Of a stretch of DNA of 40,019 nt, positions 1 through 12,702 are shown in pieces (position 1 is the stretch's first letter; each line of letters begins with the position of its first letter). Below the pieces are notes generated by a model. That model worked only from the letters and a program-made list of their open reading frames with translations, had not been told where the DNA came from and did no database searches. This DNA is from an uncultured Alphaproteobacteria bacterium (GTDB lineage: Bacteria; Pseudomonadota; Alphaproteobacteria; Methylaequorales; Methylaequoraceae): NCBI GenBank assembly GCA_902530985.1, contig CACACI010000010.1, positions 1 through 40,019 on the forward strand, written 5' to 3'. A program made the translations under genes and the position numbers.

Positions 1-1
1 A

Positions 2-3000
2 GCCAAATATGACGTCGATGAGTGTATTCAAAGGGGTGGTACATATGGTTCTCTTCTTAAAGTTACACTTAATTTGATTATCAGAGAGATTGATGAGGAA
101 ACTGGTGTTTCTTCCGTAAAAGATATTAAAGAACAAGAAGTTTATTTAGGTGATATGCCATTAATGACTTCAAGAGGAACATTTGTTTTTAACGGTACCA
201 CAAGAGTTGTTGTCTCTCAGATGCATCGTTCTCCTGGAGTATTTTTTGATCATGATAAAGGAAAAAGTCATTCTACAGGTAAGTTTCTTTTTGCCTCTAG
301 ACTTATTCCTTATAATGGTTCATGGATTGATTTTGAATTTGACCCAAAAGACCTAATGTACGTCAGGATTGATAAAAGACGTAAAATATTAGCTTCTTCT
401 TTGCTGTTAGCTCTTGATGATAAGAAGTCTTCCGAATATAGAGAAAATTGTAAAAAAAATGGGAAAGAAATTGATTATACAAAGATTAATGGGATGACAC
501 ATCAAACATTTTCTTATTTTTATGAAACGAAAACTTTAAATAGAAAAAACGATAATTGGGAAATCGACTATAATAAGGAAGACCTTACTGGTCAGAAACT
601 AGAGTTTGATATTATAAACTCTGCAAGTGGAAAAACTTATGCAAACGCTGGCGACAAGTTTAATGTTGTCATTCAGAAGAAAATAGAAGGTGATTCTGTT
701 AAAAAATTATTGATTGATAATGAAACTTTAAAAGGAAAATTTCTAGCTATTGATATTTTTGATACAAAAACTGGAATTATCTTTTTTGAAGCAGGTGATG
801 AGATCGATGAAAATGTTTTAAAATACCTTAAAGAAAAAAATATAAACTCTATTGATATTCTTCTTATAAATTCAAATCAACAAGGTTCTTACATAAGAGA
901 CACATTTTTTGCAGATAAAAATAAAAATAGGAATGATGCTATTACAGAAATATACAAGATTTTGAGACCAGGAGAACCACCAACTGTAGAAGCAGCTGAT
1001 AAGTTATTTAGAAGCCTTTTCTTTGACAGAGAGCGATATGATTTATCGCCAGTTGGACGATTAAAAATTAATACTAGGCTCAATCTTGAAACAGATTTAA
1101 ATTTAAGAGTTTTGCAAAATGATGATATTATACAGATAACTAAATACTTAGCTGGTTTAAAAGATGGAAACGGTCACATAGATGATATTGACCATTTAGG
1201 TAATAGAAGAGTGAGATCTGTTGGAGAACTTCTGGAAAACCAATACACTCTTGGTGTCATTAGAATGGAGAGAGCGATTAAAGAAAGAATGACTAATGCA
1301 CCAGATATTGAAACGGTAATGCCTAACGATTTAGTAAATCCAAAACCAGCATCAGCAGCAATCAGAGAATTTTTTGGTCAAAGCCAACTTTCACAATTTA
1401 TGGATCAAACAAATCCACTCTCAGAGATAACTCATAAAAGAAGATTATCTGCTTTAGGACCTGGAGGTTTGTCAAGAGAAAGAGCCGGTTTTGAGGTTAG
1501 AGATGTACATCCATCACATTACGGAAGAATATGCCCAATTGAAACACCAGAAGGTCCAAATATTGGACTAATCAACTCTTTGGCAACATATTCTAAGGTA
1601 AATAATTATGGTTTTATTGAAACTCCTTACAGAAAAGTTGAAAACTCTAAAGTAACATCTGAAATTGTTTATCTTTCAGCTATGGAAGAAGAGAAATATG
1701 CTATTGCTCAAGCTAATGAACCCCTGAAAAGTAATGGCTCATTTGAAAGTTCATTTATTTCTTGTAGAAAAAGTGGCGATTATTTAATGTTAGATCCACG
1801 AAATGTGGATTATATAGATGTATCTCCAAAACAGTTGGTTTCTGTTGCAGCAGCATTGATCCCCTTTCTTGAGAACGATGATGCCAATAGAGCTTTAATG
1901 GGTTCAAATATGATGAGGCAGGCTGTTCCACTGTTAAAAAGTCAGTCACCATATGTTGGAACAGGAATGGAATCTGTAGTTGCCAGAGATTCAGGTGTTG
2001 TAGTTGTCGCAAAAAGATCGGGTTATGTAAATCAAGTTGATTCGTCAAGAATTGTTGTAAGTGCAATTCAAAAAAGTGACAATGATACCGGTGTAGACAT
2101 TTATAGGTTGAGTAAGTTTCAAAGATCCAATCAAGATACTTGTATAAATCAGACTCCTTTAGTTAGAGAGGGAGATTATGTTGAAAAAGGAGATATAATT
2201 GCTGATGGACCAGCTTCAAAGATTGGTGAGTTGGCTTTAGGGAAAAATGTGACAGTTGCTTTTATGCCATGGAATGGATACAACTATGAAGATTCTATTC
2301 TCATCTCTGAGAAGCTAGTTGTAGATGATGTTTTTACCTCAATACACATCCAGGAATTCGAAGTATTAGCTAGAGATACAAAACTTGGACAGGAAGATAT
2401 AACAAGAGATATTCCAAATATTGGTGAGGAATCTTTAACTAATCTCGATGAGGCTGGTATAGTCCATATTGGTGCTAAGGTTAACCCAGGTGATATTCTA
2501 GTTGGAAAGGTTACTCCAAAAGGTGAATCTCCAATGACACCAGAAGAAAAACTTTTAAGAGCAATTTTTGGTGAGAAGGCGGCAGATGTAAAAGATACTT
2601 CTCTTAGACTTCCACCTGGTGTTTCTGGGACAGTGGTTGAAGTTAGAGTGTTCTCAAGAAGGGGGATAGATAAAGATGAAAGATCTTTATCTAATGAAAG
2701 GATGCAAATAGAACAATTACATATTGATATGGAAGATGAACGATTTATTCTTGAATCAAGTTTTGAAAATAATTTAAAAACATTACTAATAAACCAAGAC
2801 TATGATAGTGGTCTGGATAAAAAACCAAAAAATACAAAATTATCAAAAGAAGTCCTAGATGAGATTAAATTATCAAAGCTGAAAAATATTCATGTAAAAT
2901 CCGATACTGTTATGAAAAAAGTTGAATCATTGAATGATGCCTTTAATCATAGTCTTGAATTATTAAATAAAACATTTCAATCAAAAGTTGATAAAGTTCA

Positions 3001-3934
3001 ATCAGGCGATGAACTAATGCCAGGAGTAATGAAACTTGTAAAAGTTTTTGTTGCAGTTAAAAGACAACTTGCACCTGGTGATAAAATGGCTGGTAGGCAT
3101 GGGAATAAGGGAGTTATATCAAGAATAATTCCTGTTGAGGATATGCCCTATATGGAAGATGGAACACCTGTTGATATAGTTTTAAATCCACTTGGAGTCC
3201 CATCTAGAATGAACGTTGGACAAATTTTAGAAACCCATTTAGGAGCCGCATCCGTTGATTTAGGTAAAAGGTTTAATGAACTCGCAATTAACGCAAAAAG
3301 TGACAAATCAAATATTGATAAAATTAGAAAATTATTTAAGAGTGTTTATGGTGAAAAAATATATAAAGAAAGAATTTCAAATTTGAATGACGATGATATT
3401 TTAAAAAGAGCAAATAAATTAAAAGAAGGTGTTCCTTTTGCAACTCCTGTTTTTGATGGTGCTAAGGAAATAGATATAAATAATTTTTTTAAAATGGCTT
3501 TTAGTCATACTAGTGGCCAAAAAAAACTAGTTGATGGCAGAACTGGAACATATTTTGACAGATCAATAACAGTTGGACAAATCTACATGCTAAAATTAAA
3601 TCACCTCGTCGATGATAAAATTCATGCACGGTCCATAGGTCCATATAGCTTGGTAACTCAACAACCTTTGGGAGGTAAGGCTCAATTTGGTGGGCAGCGG
3701 TTTGGAGAGATGGAGGTCTGGGCATTAGAGGCTTATGGAGCATCATATACTTTACAAGAAATGCTAACAGTAAAGTCAGACGATGTTTCTGGAAGAACAA
3801 AAGCATATGAAACGATTGTAAGAGGTGACGATAATATTGAATCGGGCATTCCTGAATCATTTAATGTGTTGATCATGGAGTTGAAATCCCTGGGTCTGAA
3901 TGTTGAACTTTTAGAAAGAAATGTTAATAAATAG
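2..3934 (+). CDS. rpoB: RNA polymerase beta subunit, 5'-truncated by window edge
   Basis: Catalytic beta subunit of DNA-dependent RNA polymerase. The open frame runs from the first bases of the window, and the residues before the in-frame TTG at 74 ([20 protein letters not shown]) already align with E. coli RpoB from about residue 78. The gene therefore begins upstream and about 80 N-terminal residues are missing; 1310 residues are visible. The rifampicin region ([20 protein letters not shown], near bases 1381-1440) has the usual drug-sensitive residues, followed by the conserved [14 protein letters not shown] segment. The C-terminal [12 protein letters not shown] and [20 protein letters not shown] motifs that contact beta-prime and the active site are intact. 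rpoC follows after 8 bp, so the two are co-transcribed. Only the start is uncertain. Confidence 0.98.
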   Translation, partial: AKYDVDECIQRGGTYGSLLKVTLNLIIREIDEETGVSSVKDIKEQEVYLGDMPLMTSRGTFVFNGTTRVVVSQMHRSPGVFFDHDKGKSHSTGKFLFASRLIPYNGSWIDFEFDPKDLMYVRIDKRRKILASSLLLALDDKKSSEYRENCKKNGKEIDYTKINGMTHQTFSYFYETKTLNRKNDNWEIDYNKEDLTGQKLEFDIINSASGKTYANAGDKFNVVIQKKIEGDSVKKLLIDNETLKGKFLAIDIFDTKTGIIFFEAGDEIDENVLKYLKEKNINSIDILLINSNQQGSYIRDTFFADKNKNRNDAITEIYKILRPGEPPTVEAADKLFRSLFFDRERYDLSPVGRLKINTRLNLETDLNLRVLQNDDIIQITKYLAGLKDGNGHIDDIDHLGNRRVRSVGELLENQYTLGVIRMERAIKERMTNAPDIETVMPNDLVNPKPASAAIREFFGQSQLSQFMDQTNPLSEITHKRRLSALGPGGLSRERAGFEVRDVHPSHYGRICPIETPEGPNIGLINSLATYSKVNNYGFIETPYRKVENSKVTSEIVYLSAMEEEKYAIAQANEPLKSNGSFESSFISCRKSGDYLMLDPRNVDYIDVSPKQLVSVAAALIPFLENDDANRALMGSNMMRQAVPLLKSQSPYVGTGMESVVARDSGVVVVAKRSGYVNQVDSSRIVVSAIQKSDNDTGVDIYRLSKFQRSNQDTCINQTPLVREGDYVEKGDIIADGPASKIGELALGKNVTVAFMPWNGYNYEDSILISEKLVVDDVFTSIHIQEFEVLARDTKLGQEDITRDIPNIGEESLTNLDEAGIVHIGAKVNPGDILVGKVTPKGESPMTPEEKLLRAIFGEKAADVKDTSLRLPPGVSGTVVEVRVFSRRGIDKDERSLSNERMQIEQLHIDMEDERFILESSFENNLKTLLINQDYDSGLDKKPKNTKLSKEVLDEIKLSKLKNIHVKSDTVMKKVESLNDAFNHSLELLNKTFQSKVDKVQSGDELMPGVMKLVKVFVAVKRQLAPGDKMAGRHGNKGVISRIIPVEDMPYMEDGTPVDIVLNPLGVPSRMNVGQILETHLGAASVDLGKRFNELAINAKSDKSNIDKIRKLFKSVYGEKIYKERISNLNDDDILKRANKLKEGVPFATPVFDGAKEIDINNFFKMAFSHTSGQKKLVDGRTGTYFDRSITVGQIYMLKLNHLVDDKIHARSIGPYSLVTQQPLGGKAQFGGQRFGEMEVWALEAYGASYTLQEMLTVKSDDVSGRTKAYETIVRGDDNIESGIPESFNVLIMELKSLGLNVELLERNVNK

Positions 3935-3942
3935 GGGAAATT

Positions 3943-6900
3943 ATGAATGAATTAGTAAAATTAATTGAAAAGCCAAGTATTGTTAATTTTGATCATTTAA
4001 GGATTTCTATAGCAAGTCCAGATGAAATTATTTCATGGTCTCATGGTGAGATTAAAAAACCTGAAACCATAAATTATAGAACTTTCAAACCTGAAAGAAG
4101 CGGACTTTTTTGTGCAAGAATCTTTGGTCCTATAAAAGATTATGAGTGTGTTTGTGGAAAATATAAAAGAATGAAGTTTAAGGGTATAATCTGTGAAAAA
4201 TGTGGAGTTGAAGTTACTCTTACAAAGGTTAGAAGAGAGAGAATGGGACATATTCCTCTTGCTGCACCTGTGGCTCACATTTGGTTTTTAAAATCCTTGC
4301 CAAGTAGAATAGGTTTGTTGCTAGACCTCGCACTCAAAGATTTAGAAAAAGTTCTTTATTTTGAAAGTTTTATTGTTACGGAACCGGGAATGGTAAAATC
4401 TTTAAAGAAATTCCAAATTTTAACTGATGAAGAGAATTCTAGTCTTAAAGAAGAGTTTGGAGATAGCTTTCAAAGCATGATAGGTGCAGAGGCAATACAA
4501 AAGCTTTTATCTGAAATTAACTTAGAAGAAGAACAAAAAATAGTAAGAGAGGAATTATCTTCTACATCTTCTGAAACTAAAAAAAAGAAGTTAGTGAAAA
4601 GGTTAAAATTAGTTGAAGCATTTTTAAGTTCCAAATTAAAACCTGAATGGATGATTCTGAACGTTGTGCCAGTTATTCCTCCAGAACTAAGACCTTTGGT
4701 TCCACTTGATGGTGGAAGATTTGCAACATCAGATTTAAATGACCTTTACAGAAGAGTAATTAATAGAAATAACAGACTTCAAAGACTCTTAACTCTAAAG
4801 GCTCCAGATATTATAGTTAGAAATGAAAAGAGAATGCTACAAGAGGCATGTGATGCACTATTTGATAATGGTAGAAGAGGTAGAGTAATAACCGGTACGA
4901 ATAAAAGACCTCTAAAATCTCTTTCTGATATGCTAAAAGGGAAACAAGGTAGATTCAGACAAAACCTTCTTGGTAAAAGAGTTGATTATTCTGGAAGGTC
5001 AGTCATAGTTGTAGGTCCAGAACTTAAACTTCATCAATGCGGTATTCCAAAAAAGATGGCAATTGAGCTTTTTAAACCATTCATTTATTCCAAGCTTGAA
5101 AAGTACAACTTAGCTACCACAGTAAAAGCAGCAAAAAAGATGGTTGAAAAAGAGAGACCAGAAGTTTGGGATATCTTGGCAGAAGTGATTAGGGAACACC
5201 CAGTTCTGTTGAATAGAGCTCCGACCCTTCATAGATTGGGTATTCAAGCTTTTGAACCGATACTTATTGAAGGAAAAGCTATTCAACTCCACCCCCTAGT
5301 TTGTACAGCATTTAATGCAGATTTTGATGGTGATCAAATGGCAGTCCATGTGCCATTATCACTAGAATCACAATTAGAAGCTAGAGTATTAATGATGTCT
5401 ACAAACAATATTTTATCTCCAGCCAATGGAAAACCTATAATTGTCCCCTCACAAGATATGATTCTTGGTCTTTATTATTTAAGTTTAATGAGTCCTGAGG
5501 GTTTAGGCGAAGGTATGATCTTTTCTTCGATAGAGGAATTGCTTGCAGCCATTGATCAAAAAAATGTTTCACTTCATTCAAAAATAAAGTGCAGATTTAA
5601 TACAGTTAATGATAACTTTGAGCCGATTACTCGAACAGTATCAACAACTCCTGGAAGAATGCTTCTAAGTGAAGTTCTTCCCAGACATCCTAAAGTTAGT
5701 TTTGAAATTATTAATAAAGTTCTAACTAAAAAAGAAATTAGTAATGCCATAGATCTTGTTTATCGACATTGTGGACAGAAAAAAACAGTTATATTTGCTG
5801 ATAAACTAATGGAAATAGGATTTAGAGAAGCATGTAAAGCAGGAATATCTTTTGGTAAAGATGATCTTTTAATACCATCAACGAAATCAAATCTATTAGA
5901 TGAAACAGAAAAGAAAGTTAAGTCTTATGAAAAACAGTATTCAGAAGGACTTATAACAAAAGGTGAAAAATATAATAAAGTTGTAGATGCTTGGGCAAAG
6001 TGTTCAGACTCTGTTGCAGATGAAATGATGAAGATTCTTGTTCCCAGTGAGGCAGATAAAGTAGAGAACTTTAATTCTGTTTACATGATGGCAGATTCAG
6101 GTGCAAGAGGGTCAGCAGCTCAGCTTAAGCAATTGTCAGGAATGCGAGGATTAATGGCAAAGCCCTCAGGTGAAATAATAGAAACTCCAATTGTTTCAAA
6201 CTTCAAAGAAGGGCTGACAGTTTTAGAATATTTTAACTCTAGTCATGGTGCAAGAAAAGGTCTTGCTGATACAGCCTTAAAAACTGCGAATTCAGGATAC
6301 TTGACAAGAAGGTTGGTTGATGTAGCCCAAGATTCTATTATTACAGTTGCTGATTGTTTTACATCGAAATTTATAACACTTAATGAATTAGTTGAGGGTG
6401 GTGAAATCGTTGAACCTCTATCTGAAAGGGTTTTAGGAAGAACTTTGGCAGAAGATTTAATTGATAAAAAAAATAATAAAATGATTGCAAAGTCTGGTGA
6501 TATGGTTTCAGAAGAACATCTTCCTCTAATTGATAGTGTTGGTTTTGAGCAAATCAAAGTTAGATCTGTTCTTAGTTGTGAAGCCGAGTTTGGAGTTTGT
6601 GGCAAATGCTATGGTAGAGACTTAGCCAGAGGAACTCCAGTCAATGTAGGAGAAGCTGTTGGAGTAATTGCTGCTCAATCAATAGGAGAACCTGGCACGC
6701 AGTTAACTATGAGAACTTTTCACATAGGTGGAGCTGCTCAAAAGGGGACAGAAATTTCAAATATTGAATCTAAGTTTAATGGAACAGTTAAATATCTTAA
6801 CTTAAAATCAGCTAATGATAGCTCAAATAATGTTATCAACATGTCCAGGAATGCAACAATTTTAGTGCTTGATGAAAATAAAAAGGAAAAGGCGAAACAC

Positions 6901-8094
6901 AGGTTGCCATTTGGTTGTAAAATTAATTTTAAGGATGGAACTTCTGTAAAAGCAAATGATATTATAGCAGAATGGGATCCATTTACCTTACCTATAATTG
7001 CACAAATTGATGGTGTTGTTAAATTTAAAGACTTAGAAGAGGGAATAACCACTCGTGAAATTGTTGATGAATCAACTGGATTGTCTAGCAACATTGTGAT
7101 TGATTGGAAACAACAAGCAAAAAATCAAGATCTTGTTCCAAGAATTGAAATTCACAATAAGAAAGCTAAAGGTGAAGTTTTAACTCTTGAAAATGGAAGT
7201 ATGGCCAACTATGAATTAACAGCTGATTCCATTATTAGCGCAACTAATGACCAAAATATAAAAAATGGTGATATAATTGCGCGCGTTCCAAAAGAATCGA
7301 GCAAGACAAAAGACATAACTGGTGGGTTGCCAAGGGTTGCAGAGTTATTTGAGGCACGAAAACCAAAGGATCATGCAATTATAGCTGAAGTATCTGGTAA
7401 AATAGAGTTTGGTAAAGATTATAAAATGAAAAGAAAAATCTCTATTGTTCCGGATAAGGCAGATTTATCTCCTGTAGAATATGTTATTTCTAAATCTAAA
7501 CATTTAACTGTTCAAGAAGGGGATTATGTTGAGGTAGGAGATATTCTGGTTGATGGTAATTCCGTTCCACACGATATTTTAAGAGTTAAAGGTGTGGAAG
7601 CCCTTGCAACTTATTTAACAAAAGAGGTCCAAGATGTTTATAGGCTTCAAGGAGTAAAAATAAATGACAAACATATTGAAGTCATAGTTAGACAGATGAT
7701 GCAAAAAGTTGAAGTGACAGACCCAGGTCAGACAACTCTTTTAGTTGGAGAGCAGGTTAGTAGAAAAGAGTTTAATGAACAAAATATTATAGCCGAAAAA
7801 GAAAATAGAAAACCAGCAAAAGGACATCAAGTTCTTCTTGGAATTACCAAAGCGTCACTTCAGACTGATAGTTTTGTTTCAGCTGCATCTTTTCAAGAAA
7901 CTACAAGAGTTCTTACTGAAGCTTCAGTGTCAGGAAAAGTTGATAGTTTAATGGGTCTTAAAGAGAATGTTATAGTAGGTAGGTTAGTCCCTTGCGGAAC
8001 TGGATCATTTATGTCTCAAGTTAAAATAGAAGCTAATAAAAAAGATAAAGAATTGTTAAGTAAAGCGACTGAAGAAACAAAGCAAACAGGGTAA
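3943..8094 (+). CDS. rpoC: RNA polymerase beta-prime subunit
   Basis: Beta-prime subunit of RNA polymerase, 1383 aa (E. coli 1407). The N-terminal zinc site is C69, C71, C84 and C87. The catalytic magnesium motif NADFDGD has its aspartates at 460, 462 and 464, the same numbering as E. coli. The second zinc site includes a Cys in the ITVADC segment plus C879, C886 and C889. The bridge-helix and trigger-loop region follows ([20 protein letters not shown]). The ATG sits after a GGGGAA ribosome site, 8 bp downstream of rpoB. A 115-bp spacer separates it from rpsL, the largest gap in the first 24 kb. Confidence 0.98.
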   Translation: MNELVKLIEKPSIVNFDHLRISIASPDEIISWSHGEIKKPETINYRTFKPERSGLFCARIFGPIKDYECVCGKYKRMKFKGIICEKCGVEVTLTKVRRERMGHIPLAAPVAHIWFLKSLPSRIGLLLDLALKDLEKVLYFESFIVTEPGMVKSLKKFQILTDEENSSLKEEFGDSFQSMIGAEAIQKLLSEINLEEEQKIVREELSSTSSETKKKKLVKRLKLVEAFLSSKLKPEWMILNVVPVIPPELRPLVPLDGGRFATSDLNDLYRRVINRNNRLQRLLTLKAPDIIVRNEKRMLQEACDALFDNGRRGRVITGTNKRPLKSLSDMLKGKQGRFRQNLLGKRVDYSGRSVIVVGPELKLHQCGIPKKMAIELFKPFIYSKLEKYNLATTVKAAKKMVEKERPEVWDILAEVIREHPVLLNRAPTLHRLGIQAFEPILIEGKAIQLHPLVCTAFNADFDGDQMAVHVPLSLESQLEARVLMMSTNNILSPANGKPIIVPSQDMILGLYYLSLMSPEGLGEGMIFSSIEELLAAIDQKNVSLHSKIKCRFNTVNDNFEPITRTVSTTPGRMLLSEVLPRHPKVSFEIINKVLTKKEISNAIDLVYRHCGQKKTVIFADKLMEIGFREACKAGISFGKDDLLIPSTKSNLLDETEKKVKSYEKQYSEGLITKGEKYNKVVDAWAKCSDSVADEMMKILVPSEADKVENFNSVYMMADSGARGSAAQLKQLSGMRGLMAKPSGEIIETPIVSNFKEGLTVLEYFNSSHGARKGLADTALKTANSGYLTRRLVDVAQDSIITVADCFTSKFITLNELVEGGEIVEPLSERVLGRTLAEDLIDKKNNKMIAKSGDMVSEEHLPLIDSVGFEQIKVRSVLSCEAEFGVCGKCYGRDLARGTPVNVGEAVGVIAAQSIGEPGTQLTMRTFHIGGAAQKGTEISNIESKFNGTVKYLNLKSANDSSNNVINMSRNATILVLDENKKEKAKHRLPFGCKINFKDGTSVKANDIIAEWDPFTLPIIAQIDGVVKFKDLEEGITTREIVDESTGLSSNIVIDWKQQAKNQDLVPRIEIHNKKAKGEVLTLENGSMANYELTADSIISATNDQNIKNGDIIARVPKESSKTKDITGGLPRVAELFEARKPKDHAIIAEVSGKIEFGKDYKMKRKISIVPDKADLSPVEYVISKSKHLTVQEGDYVEVGDILVDGNSVPHDILRVKGVEALATYLTKEVQDVYRLQGVKINDKHIEVIVRQMMQKVEVTDPGQTTLLVGEQVSRKEFNEQNIIAEKENRKPAKGHQVLLGITKASLQTDSFVSAASFQETTRVLTEASVSGKVDSLMGLKENVIVGRLVPCGTGSFMSQVKIEANKKDKELLSKATEETKQTG

Positions 8095-8116
8095 CAGTAC
8101 TTTTTTTTTTCAAATG

Positions 8117-8145
8117 TTGACAGCCAATCAAGATGTGTTAGTTTT
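8117..8145 (+). promoter_or_regulatory. possible sigma-70 promoter upstream of rpsL
   Basis: A perfect -35 hexamer TTGACA lies at 8117-8122 in the rpoC-rpsL spacer. At 16-17 bp spacing the best -10 is only TAGTTT (8139-8144), matching about half of TATAAT. A short dyad, TGGTTT-A-AAACCA, lies downstream at 8163-8175. The position would suit a str-operon promoter, but the poor -10 makes this a weak call. No other signal was seen in 8095-8209 apart from a run of ten T at 8101-8110. Confidence 0.3.
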
Positions 8146-8209
8146 CAACGAATAATTGGTAGTGGTTTAAAACCAAACACAATTTTATTTTAGATTTTGA
8201 GGAAAAGAA

Positions 8210-8581
8210 ATGCCTACGATTAATCAATTAATTAGATCACCTAGATCCAAACAGTTAAAAAGGAATAAGGTGCCAGCTTTAGAGAGATGTCCCCAAAAGA
8301 GAGGGGTTTGCACCCGAGTTTACACAACTACACCAAAAAAACCCAACTCAGCGCTTAGAAAAGTTGCAAGAGTTAAGTTAACCAATGGATTTGAAGTAAC
8401 TAGTTATATTCCTGGTGAAGGGCATAACTTGCAAGAGCATTCCGTTGTATTAATAAGGGGTGGGAGAGTTAAAGATTTGCCTGGCGTACGATACCATGTC
8501 TTAAGAGGTATTCTTGATACGGAAGGTGTGAAAAATAGGAAACAAAGAAGATCCAAATATGGAGCTAAAAGACCAAAGTAA
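8210..8581 (+). CDS. rpsL: 30S ribosomal protein S12
   Basis: S12 of the 30S decoding centre, 123 aa, the usual bacterial length. The [12 protein letters not shown] loop keeps the wild-type Lys and the [12 protein letters not shown] loop is intact, including the Asp that RimO methylthiolates in many bacteria, so the sequence looks streptomycin-sensitive. A GAGGAAAAG ribosome site precedes the ATG. It is the first gene of the str block (rpsL-rpsG-fusA-tuf), and a possible promoter lies upstream. Confidence 0.98.
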   Translation: MPTINQLIRSPRSKQLKRNKVPALERCPQKRGVCTRVYTTTPKKPNSALRKVARVKLTNGFEVTSYIPGEGHNLQEHSVVLIRGGRVKDLPGVRYHVLRGILDTEGVKNRKQRRSKYGAKRPK

Positions 8582-9061
<480 letters not shown>

Positions 9062-9065
9062 TTAA

Positions 9066-11147
9066 ATGACTAGAAAGACAGAATTAAATAATTATCGAAA
9101 TATTGGTATTATGGCTCACATTGATGCTGGTAAGACTACAACTACAGAGAGAATATTATATTATACTGGAGTTTCTCATAAAATTGGAGAAGTGCATGAT
9201 GGTGCAGCTACAATGGATTGGATGGAACAAGAACAAGAAAGAGGTATAACTATAACCTCTGCTGCTACAACATGTTTTTGGAATGATAAGAGAATTAATA
9301 TAATTGATACACCAGGCCATGTGGATTTTACTATTGAAGTTGAAAGATCCCTGAGAGTTCTTGATGGGAGTGTTTGTGTATTTGACTCAGTTGCAGGAGT
9401 TGAGCCACAGTCAGAGACAGTATGGAGACAAGCTGATAAATATGGAGTGCCTAGGATGTGTTTTGTAAATAAAATGGATAGGATTGGGGCAAACTTTTTC
9501 AGATGTGTAGATATGATTGTTGAAAGATTAGGTGCAAATCCTTTGGTTTTACAACTTCCCCTCGGCTCAGAAGCAGAATTTAAAGGTGTGATTGATTTAG
9601 TGCGGATGAAAGCAATAGTATGGCAAGAAGAAACTTTAGGAGCAAAGTTTGCTGATGAAGAAATTCCAAGTGATATGGTTGATGAGGCCAATAAATATAG
9701 AGAGAGACTTATAGAAACTGTTGTTGAAATGGATGACTCTATTATGGAAAAGTATCTTGATGGCACACTACCTTCTGAAGAACAATTAAAATCTTTAATT
9801 AGAAAAGGTACAATTGATAGTAAGTTTGTTCCTGTTTTGTGTGGAAGTGCTTTTAAAAATAAAGGTGTACAACCAATGCTTGATGCGGTGGTTGATTTTT
9901 TGCCATCACCTCTAGACGTTCCTGCAATTAAAGGAGTTAAATACCAGAAAGAAGATGAAGCAATCACTAGACAGAGTTCAGATTCAGAACCTTTTTCTGC
10001 TCTTGCTTTTAAAATAATGAATGATCCATTCGTAGGTTCCCTTACATTCATGAGAGTTTACTCTGGAAAGATAGAAGCAGGTAGTTCTGTTCTAAACTCA
10101 GTAAAAGATAAAAGAGAAAGGTTTGGAAGGATGCTACAGATGCACTCAAACTCTAGAGAGGACATTAAAACTGCTTATGCTGGAGATATTATAGCTGTTG
10201 CAGGATTAAAAGATACAACTACTGGGGATACATTATGTGAAGCTGAAAATGCAGTTATATTGGAAAGAATGGAATTTCCTGACCCAGTAATAGAAGTTGC
10301 TGTTGAGCCAAAGACAAAAGCTGATCAAGAGAAGATGGGTATAGCTCTCCAACGATTAGCAGCTGAAGACCCATCCTTCAAAGTAAGTATAGACCACGAA
10401 TCTGGTCAAACTGTAATGAAAGGTATGGGTGAGCTTCATTTAGAAATTTTAGTTGATAGAATGTTAAGGGAATTTAAAGTTGATGCAACTGTTGGTGCTC
10501 CTCAAGTTGCATACAGGGAAACAATTACTCAACCAACATCCATTGATTACACACATAAAAAACAATCTGGTGGTGCTGGACAGTTTGCAAAGGTAGTTAT
10601 GAATTTTGAACCGCTTGAAAAAGGAGGAGGGTTTATCTTTGAAAGTAAAATAGTAGGAGGTAGGGTGCCTAAGGAATATATACCAGGAGTTGAAAAGGGT
10701 TTGAAAGCTTCCACAGAAACTGGTTTCCTGGCTGGATTTCCAGTTATAGATTTTAAATGTACCTTGGTAGATGGTGCTTATCATGATGTTGATTCAAGTG
10801 TTATGGCCTTTGAAATTGCTGCAAGAGCTGCATTCAGAGAAGCAATGCCAAAAGCTAAAGCTGTTTTGTTAGAACCAATGATGAAAGTAGAAGTGGTTAC
10901 ACCTGAAGAATATATGGGTGATATTATTGGAGATTTGAATTCGAGAAGGGGGCAAGTTTCAGGTATGGAGCAAAGGGGAGTTAATCATGTTGTAAATGGC
11001 ATGGTACCTCTAGCTAATATGTTTGGATATGTTAACAATTTACGCTCTATGAGCCAGGGTAGGGCAAGTTATACAATGACTTTTGATCACTATGAAGAGG
11101 TACCTCATAATGTTGCAGAGGAAGTCAAAGAAAAAGTATCTGGTTAA
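9066..11147 (+). CDS. fusA: elongation factor G
   Basis: Translocation GTPase EF-G, 693 aa, five-domain family length. The GTP-binding motifs are AHIDAGKT (residues 17-24), DTPGHVDF (81-88) and NKMD (135-138). Domain IV, which enters the A site, and the C-terminal GDLNSRRG segment are present. It lies between rpsG (4 bp upstream) and tuf (23 bp downstream). A long reading frame antisense to its first kilobase is a coding shadow. Confidence 0.98.
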   Translation: MTRKTELNNYRNIGIMAHIDAGKTTTTERILYYTGVSHKIGEVHDGAATMDWMEQEQERGITITSAATTCFWNDKRINIIDTPGHVDFTIEVERSLRVLDGSVCVFDSVAGVEPQSETVWRQADKYGVPRMCFVNKMDRIGANFFRCVDMIVERLGANPLVLQLPLGSEAEFKGVIDLVRMKAIVWQEETLGAKFADEEIPSDMVDEANKYRERLIETVVEMDDSIMEKYLDGTLPSEEQLKSLIRKGTIDSKFVPVLCGSAFKNKGVQPMLDAVVDFLPSPLDVPAIKGVKYQKEDEAITRQSSDSEPFSALAFKIMNDPFVGSLTFMRVYSGKIEAGSSVLNSVKDKRERFGRMLQMHSNSREDIKTAYAGDIIAVAGLKDTTTGDTLCEAENAVILERMEFPDPVIEVAVEPKTKADQEKMGIALQRLAAEDPSFKVSIDHESGQTVMKGMGELHLEILVDRMLREFKVDATVGAPQVAYRETITQPTSIDYTHKKQSGGAGQFAKVVMNFEPLEKGGGFIFESKIVGGRVPKEYIPGVEKGLKASTETGFLAGFPVIDFKCTLVDGAYHDVDSSVMAFEIAARAAFREAMPKAKAVLLEPMMKVEVVTPEEYMGDIIGDLNSRRGQVSGMEQRGVNHVVNGMVPLANMFGYVNNLRSMSQGRASYTMTFDHYEEVPHNVAEEVKEKVSG

Positions 11148-11170
11148 TTTACATAGAAGGAGTAATAAAA

Positions 11171-12361
11171 ATGGCTAAAGAAAAATTTGATAGAAGTAAA
11201 CCCCATTGTAACATTGGAACAATAGGACATGTGGATCATGGAAAGACAACATTAACTGCAGCTATAACAAAAGTTTTATCAGAAACAGGTGGAGCAACGG
11301 CTATGGATTATGCACAAATTGATAAGGCACCTGAAGAGAAAGAAAGAGGTATTACAATTTCAACTGCACATGTTGAATATGAAACTGATAAAAGACATTA
11401 TGCTCACGTTGATTGTCCTGGCCACGCTGATTATGTTAAAAACATGATTACAGGAGCAGCTCAGATGGATGGTGCAATTCTTGTTGTATCTGCAGCAGAT
11501 GGACCAATGCCTCAAACAAAAGAGCATATTCTTTTAGCAAGACAAGTGGGTGTGCCCTCTATTGTAGTTTTTATGAATAAAGTTGATCAAGTTGATGATG
11601 CAGAACTTCTTGACCTTGTGGAAATGGAAGTAAGGGAACTTTTGTCGAAATATGAATTCGACGGCGATAATATACCTATTGTAAAAGGATCAGCTTTAGC
11701 TGCAATTGAAGGGACTAACGAGGATACAGGCAAAAAAGCAATATTAGAGTTGATGCAAAAGGTAGACGAGCATATTCCTCAGCCTGCAAGACCTTTAGAT
11801 CAAGACTTTCTAATGCCAATTGAGGATGTTTTTTCAATTTCAGGTAGAGGAACTGTTGTGACTGGAAGAGTTGAAAGAGGAGTTGTGAATGTTAACGATG
11901 AAATAGAAATCACTGGTATTAAAGATACTCAAAAAACTGTATGTACAGGTGTAGAAATGTTCAGAAAGCTTCTAGACAGAGGTGAGGCAGGAGATAATGT
12001 TGGAGTTTTATTGAGAGGAACTAAAAGAGAAGAAGTCGAAAGAGGCCAAGTTCTTGCTAAACCAGGCTCTATTAAACCTCATAAAAAATTCAAAGCTGAA
12101 GCTTATGTTCTTAATAAAGATGAGGGTGGAAGGCATACCCCTTTCTTTAAAAATTATAGACCACAGTTTTACTTCAGAACAACTGATGTTACTGGAACGA
12201 TTGAACTTCCATCTGGTACAGAAATGGTAATGCCTGGAGACAATGTTTCAGTTACAGTTGAATTGCTTACACCTATTGCGATGGATAAGGGTTTGAAATT
12301 TGCAATTAGAGAGGGTGGAAGAACTGTTGGTGCTGGTGTTGTTGCCGAGATTATTGAATAA
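11171..12361 (+). CDS. tuf: elongation factor Tu
   Basis: EF-Tu, the GTPase that delivers aminoacyl-tRNA to the ribosome, 396 aa. The G1 motif GHVDHGKT is at 19-26, DCPGHADY at 81-88 and NKVD at 136-139. The three-domain layout is complete through the C-terminal [11 protein letters not shown] good AGAAGGAGT ribosome site precedes the ATG. It closes the str block and is followed 23 bp later by rpsJ, the junction typical of Alphaproteobacteria. No second tuf copy lies in the window. Confidence 0.98.
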   Translation: MAKEKFDRSKPHCNIGTIGHVDHGKTTLTAAITKVLSETGGATAMDYAQIDKAPEEKERGITISTAHVEYETDKRHYAHVDCPGHADYVKNMITGAAQMDGAILVVSAADGPMPQTKEHILLARQVGVPSIVVFMNKVDQVDDAELLDLVEMEVRELLSKYEFDGDNIPIVKGSALAAIEGTNEDTGKKAILELMQKVDEHIPQPARPLDQDFLMPIEDVFSISGRGTVVTGRVERGVVNVNDEIEITGIKDTQKTVCTGVEMFRKLLDRGEAGDNVGVLLRGTKREEVERGQVLAKPGSIKPHKKFKAEAYVLNKDEGGRHTPFFKNYRPQFYFRTTDVTGTIELPSGTEMVMPGDNVSVTVELLTPIAMDKGLKFAIREGGRTVGAGVVAEIIE

Positions 12362-12384
12362 TTTAATATAGGGTTTCTAAAAAA

Positions 12385-12693
12385 ATGGCTAACCAAAATA
12401 TTCGTATAAGACTTAAGGCTTTTGATCATAGAGTGTTAGATCAGACAACTCTAGAGATTGTGAATACAGCAAAAAGAACCGGTGCAAATGTGAAAGGTCC
12501 TATACCTCTTCCAACTAATATTGAGAAATTTACAATATTAAAATCCCCGCATGTAGATAAAAAATCTAGAGACCAGCTCGAACTAAGGACGCACAAAAGG
12601 ATGATGGACATTACTGAATGGACACCCCAAACTGTTGATGCTCTTCAAAAGTTAGAGCTTGCAGCTGGTGTTGATATAGAAATTAAATTATAA
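12385..12693 (+). CDS. rpsJ: 30S ribosomal protein S10
   Basis: S10 (NusE), 102 aa, a 30S head protein that also serves in transcription antitermination with NusB. It begins [20 protein letters not shown] and carries the conserved [14 protein letters not shown] segment and the C-terminal [10 protein letters not shown]. It opens the S10 block; rplC follows after 9 bp. The 23-bp tuf-rpsJ spacer is too short to hold an L4-type leader. Confidence 0.97.
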   Translation: MANQNIRIRLKAFDHRVLDQTTLEIVNTAKRTGANVKGPIPLPTNIEKFTILKSPHVDKKSRDQLELRTHKRMMDITEWTPQTVDALQKLELAAGVDIEIKL

Positions 12694-12702
12694 GGAAGAA
12701 CT

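Noticed and set aside
8101-8110. T10 run after rpoC as an intrinsic terminator
   Set aside because: No GC-containing hairpin precedes it; upstream AACAGGGTAACAG is a direct, not inverted, repeat.
9176-10051. 291-codon minus-strand open frame opposite fusA
   Set aside because: It mirrors the codon pattern of fusA, has Ser/Leu/Ile-rich shadow composition and no ribosome site.
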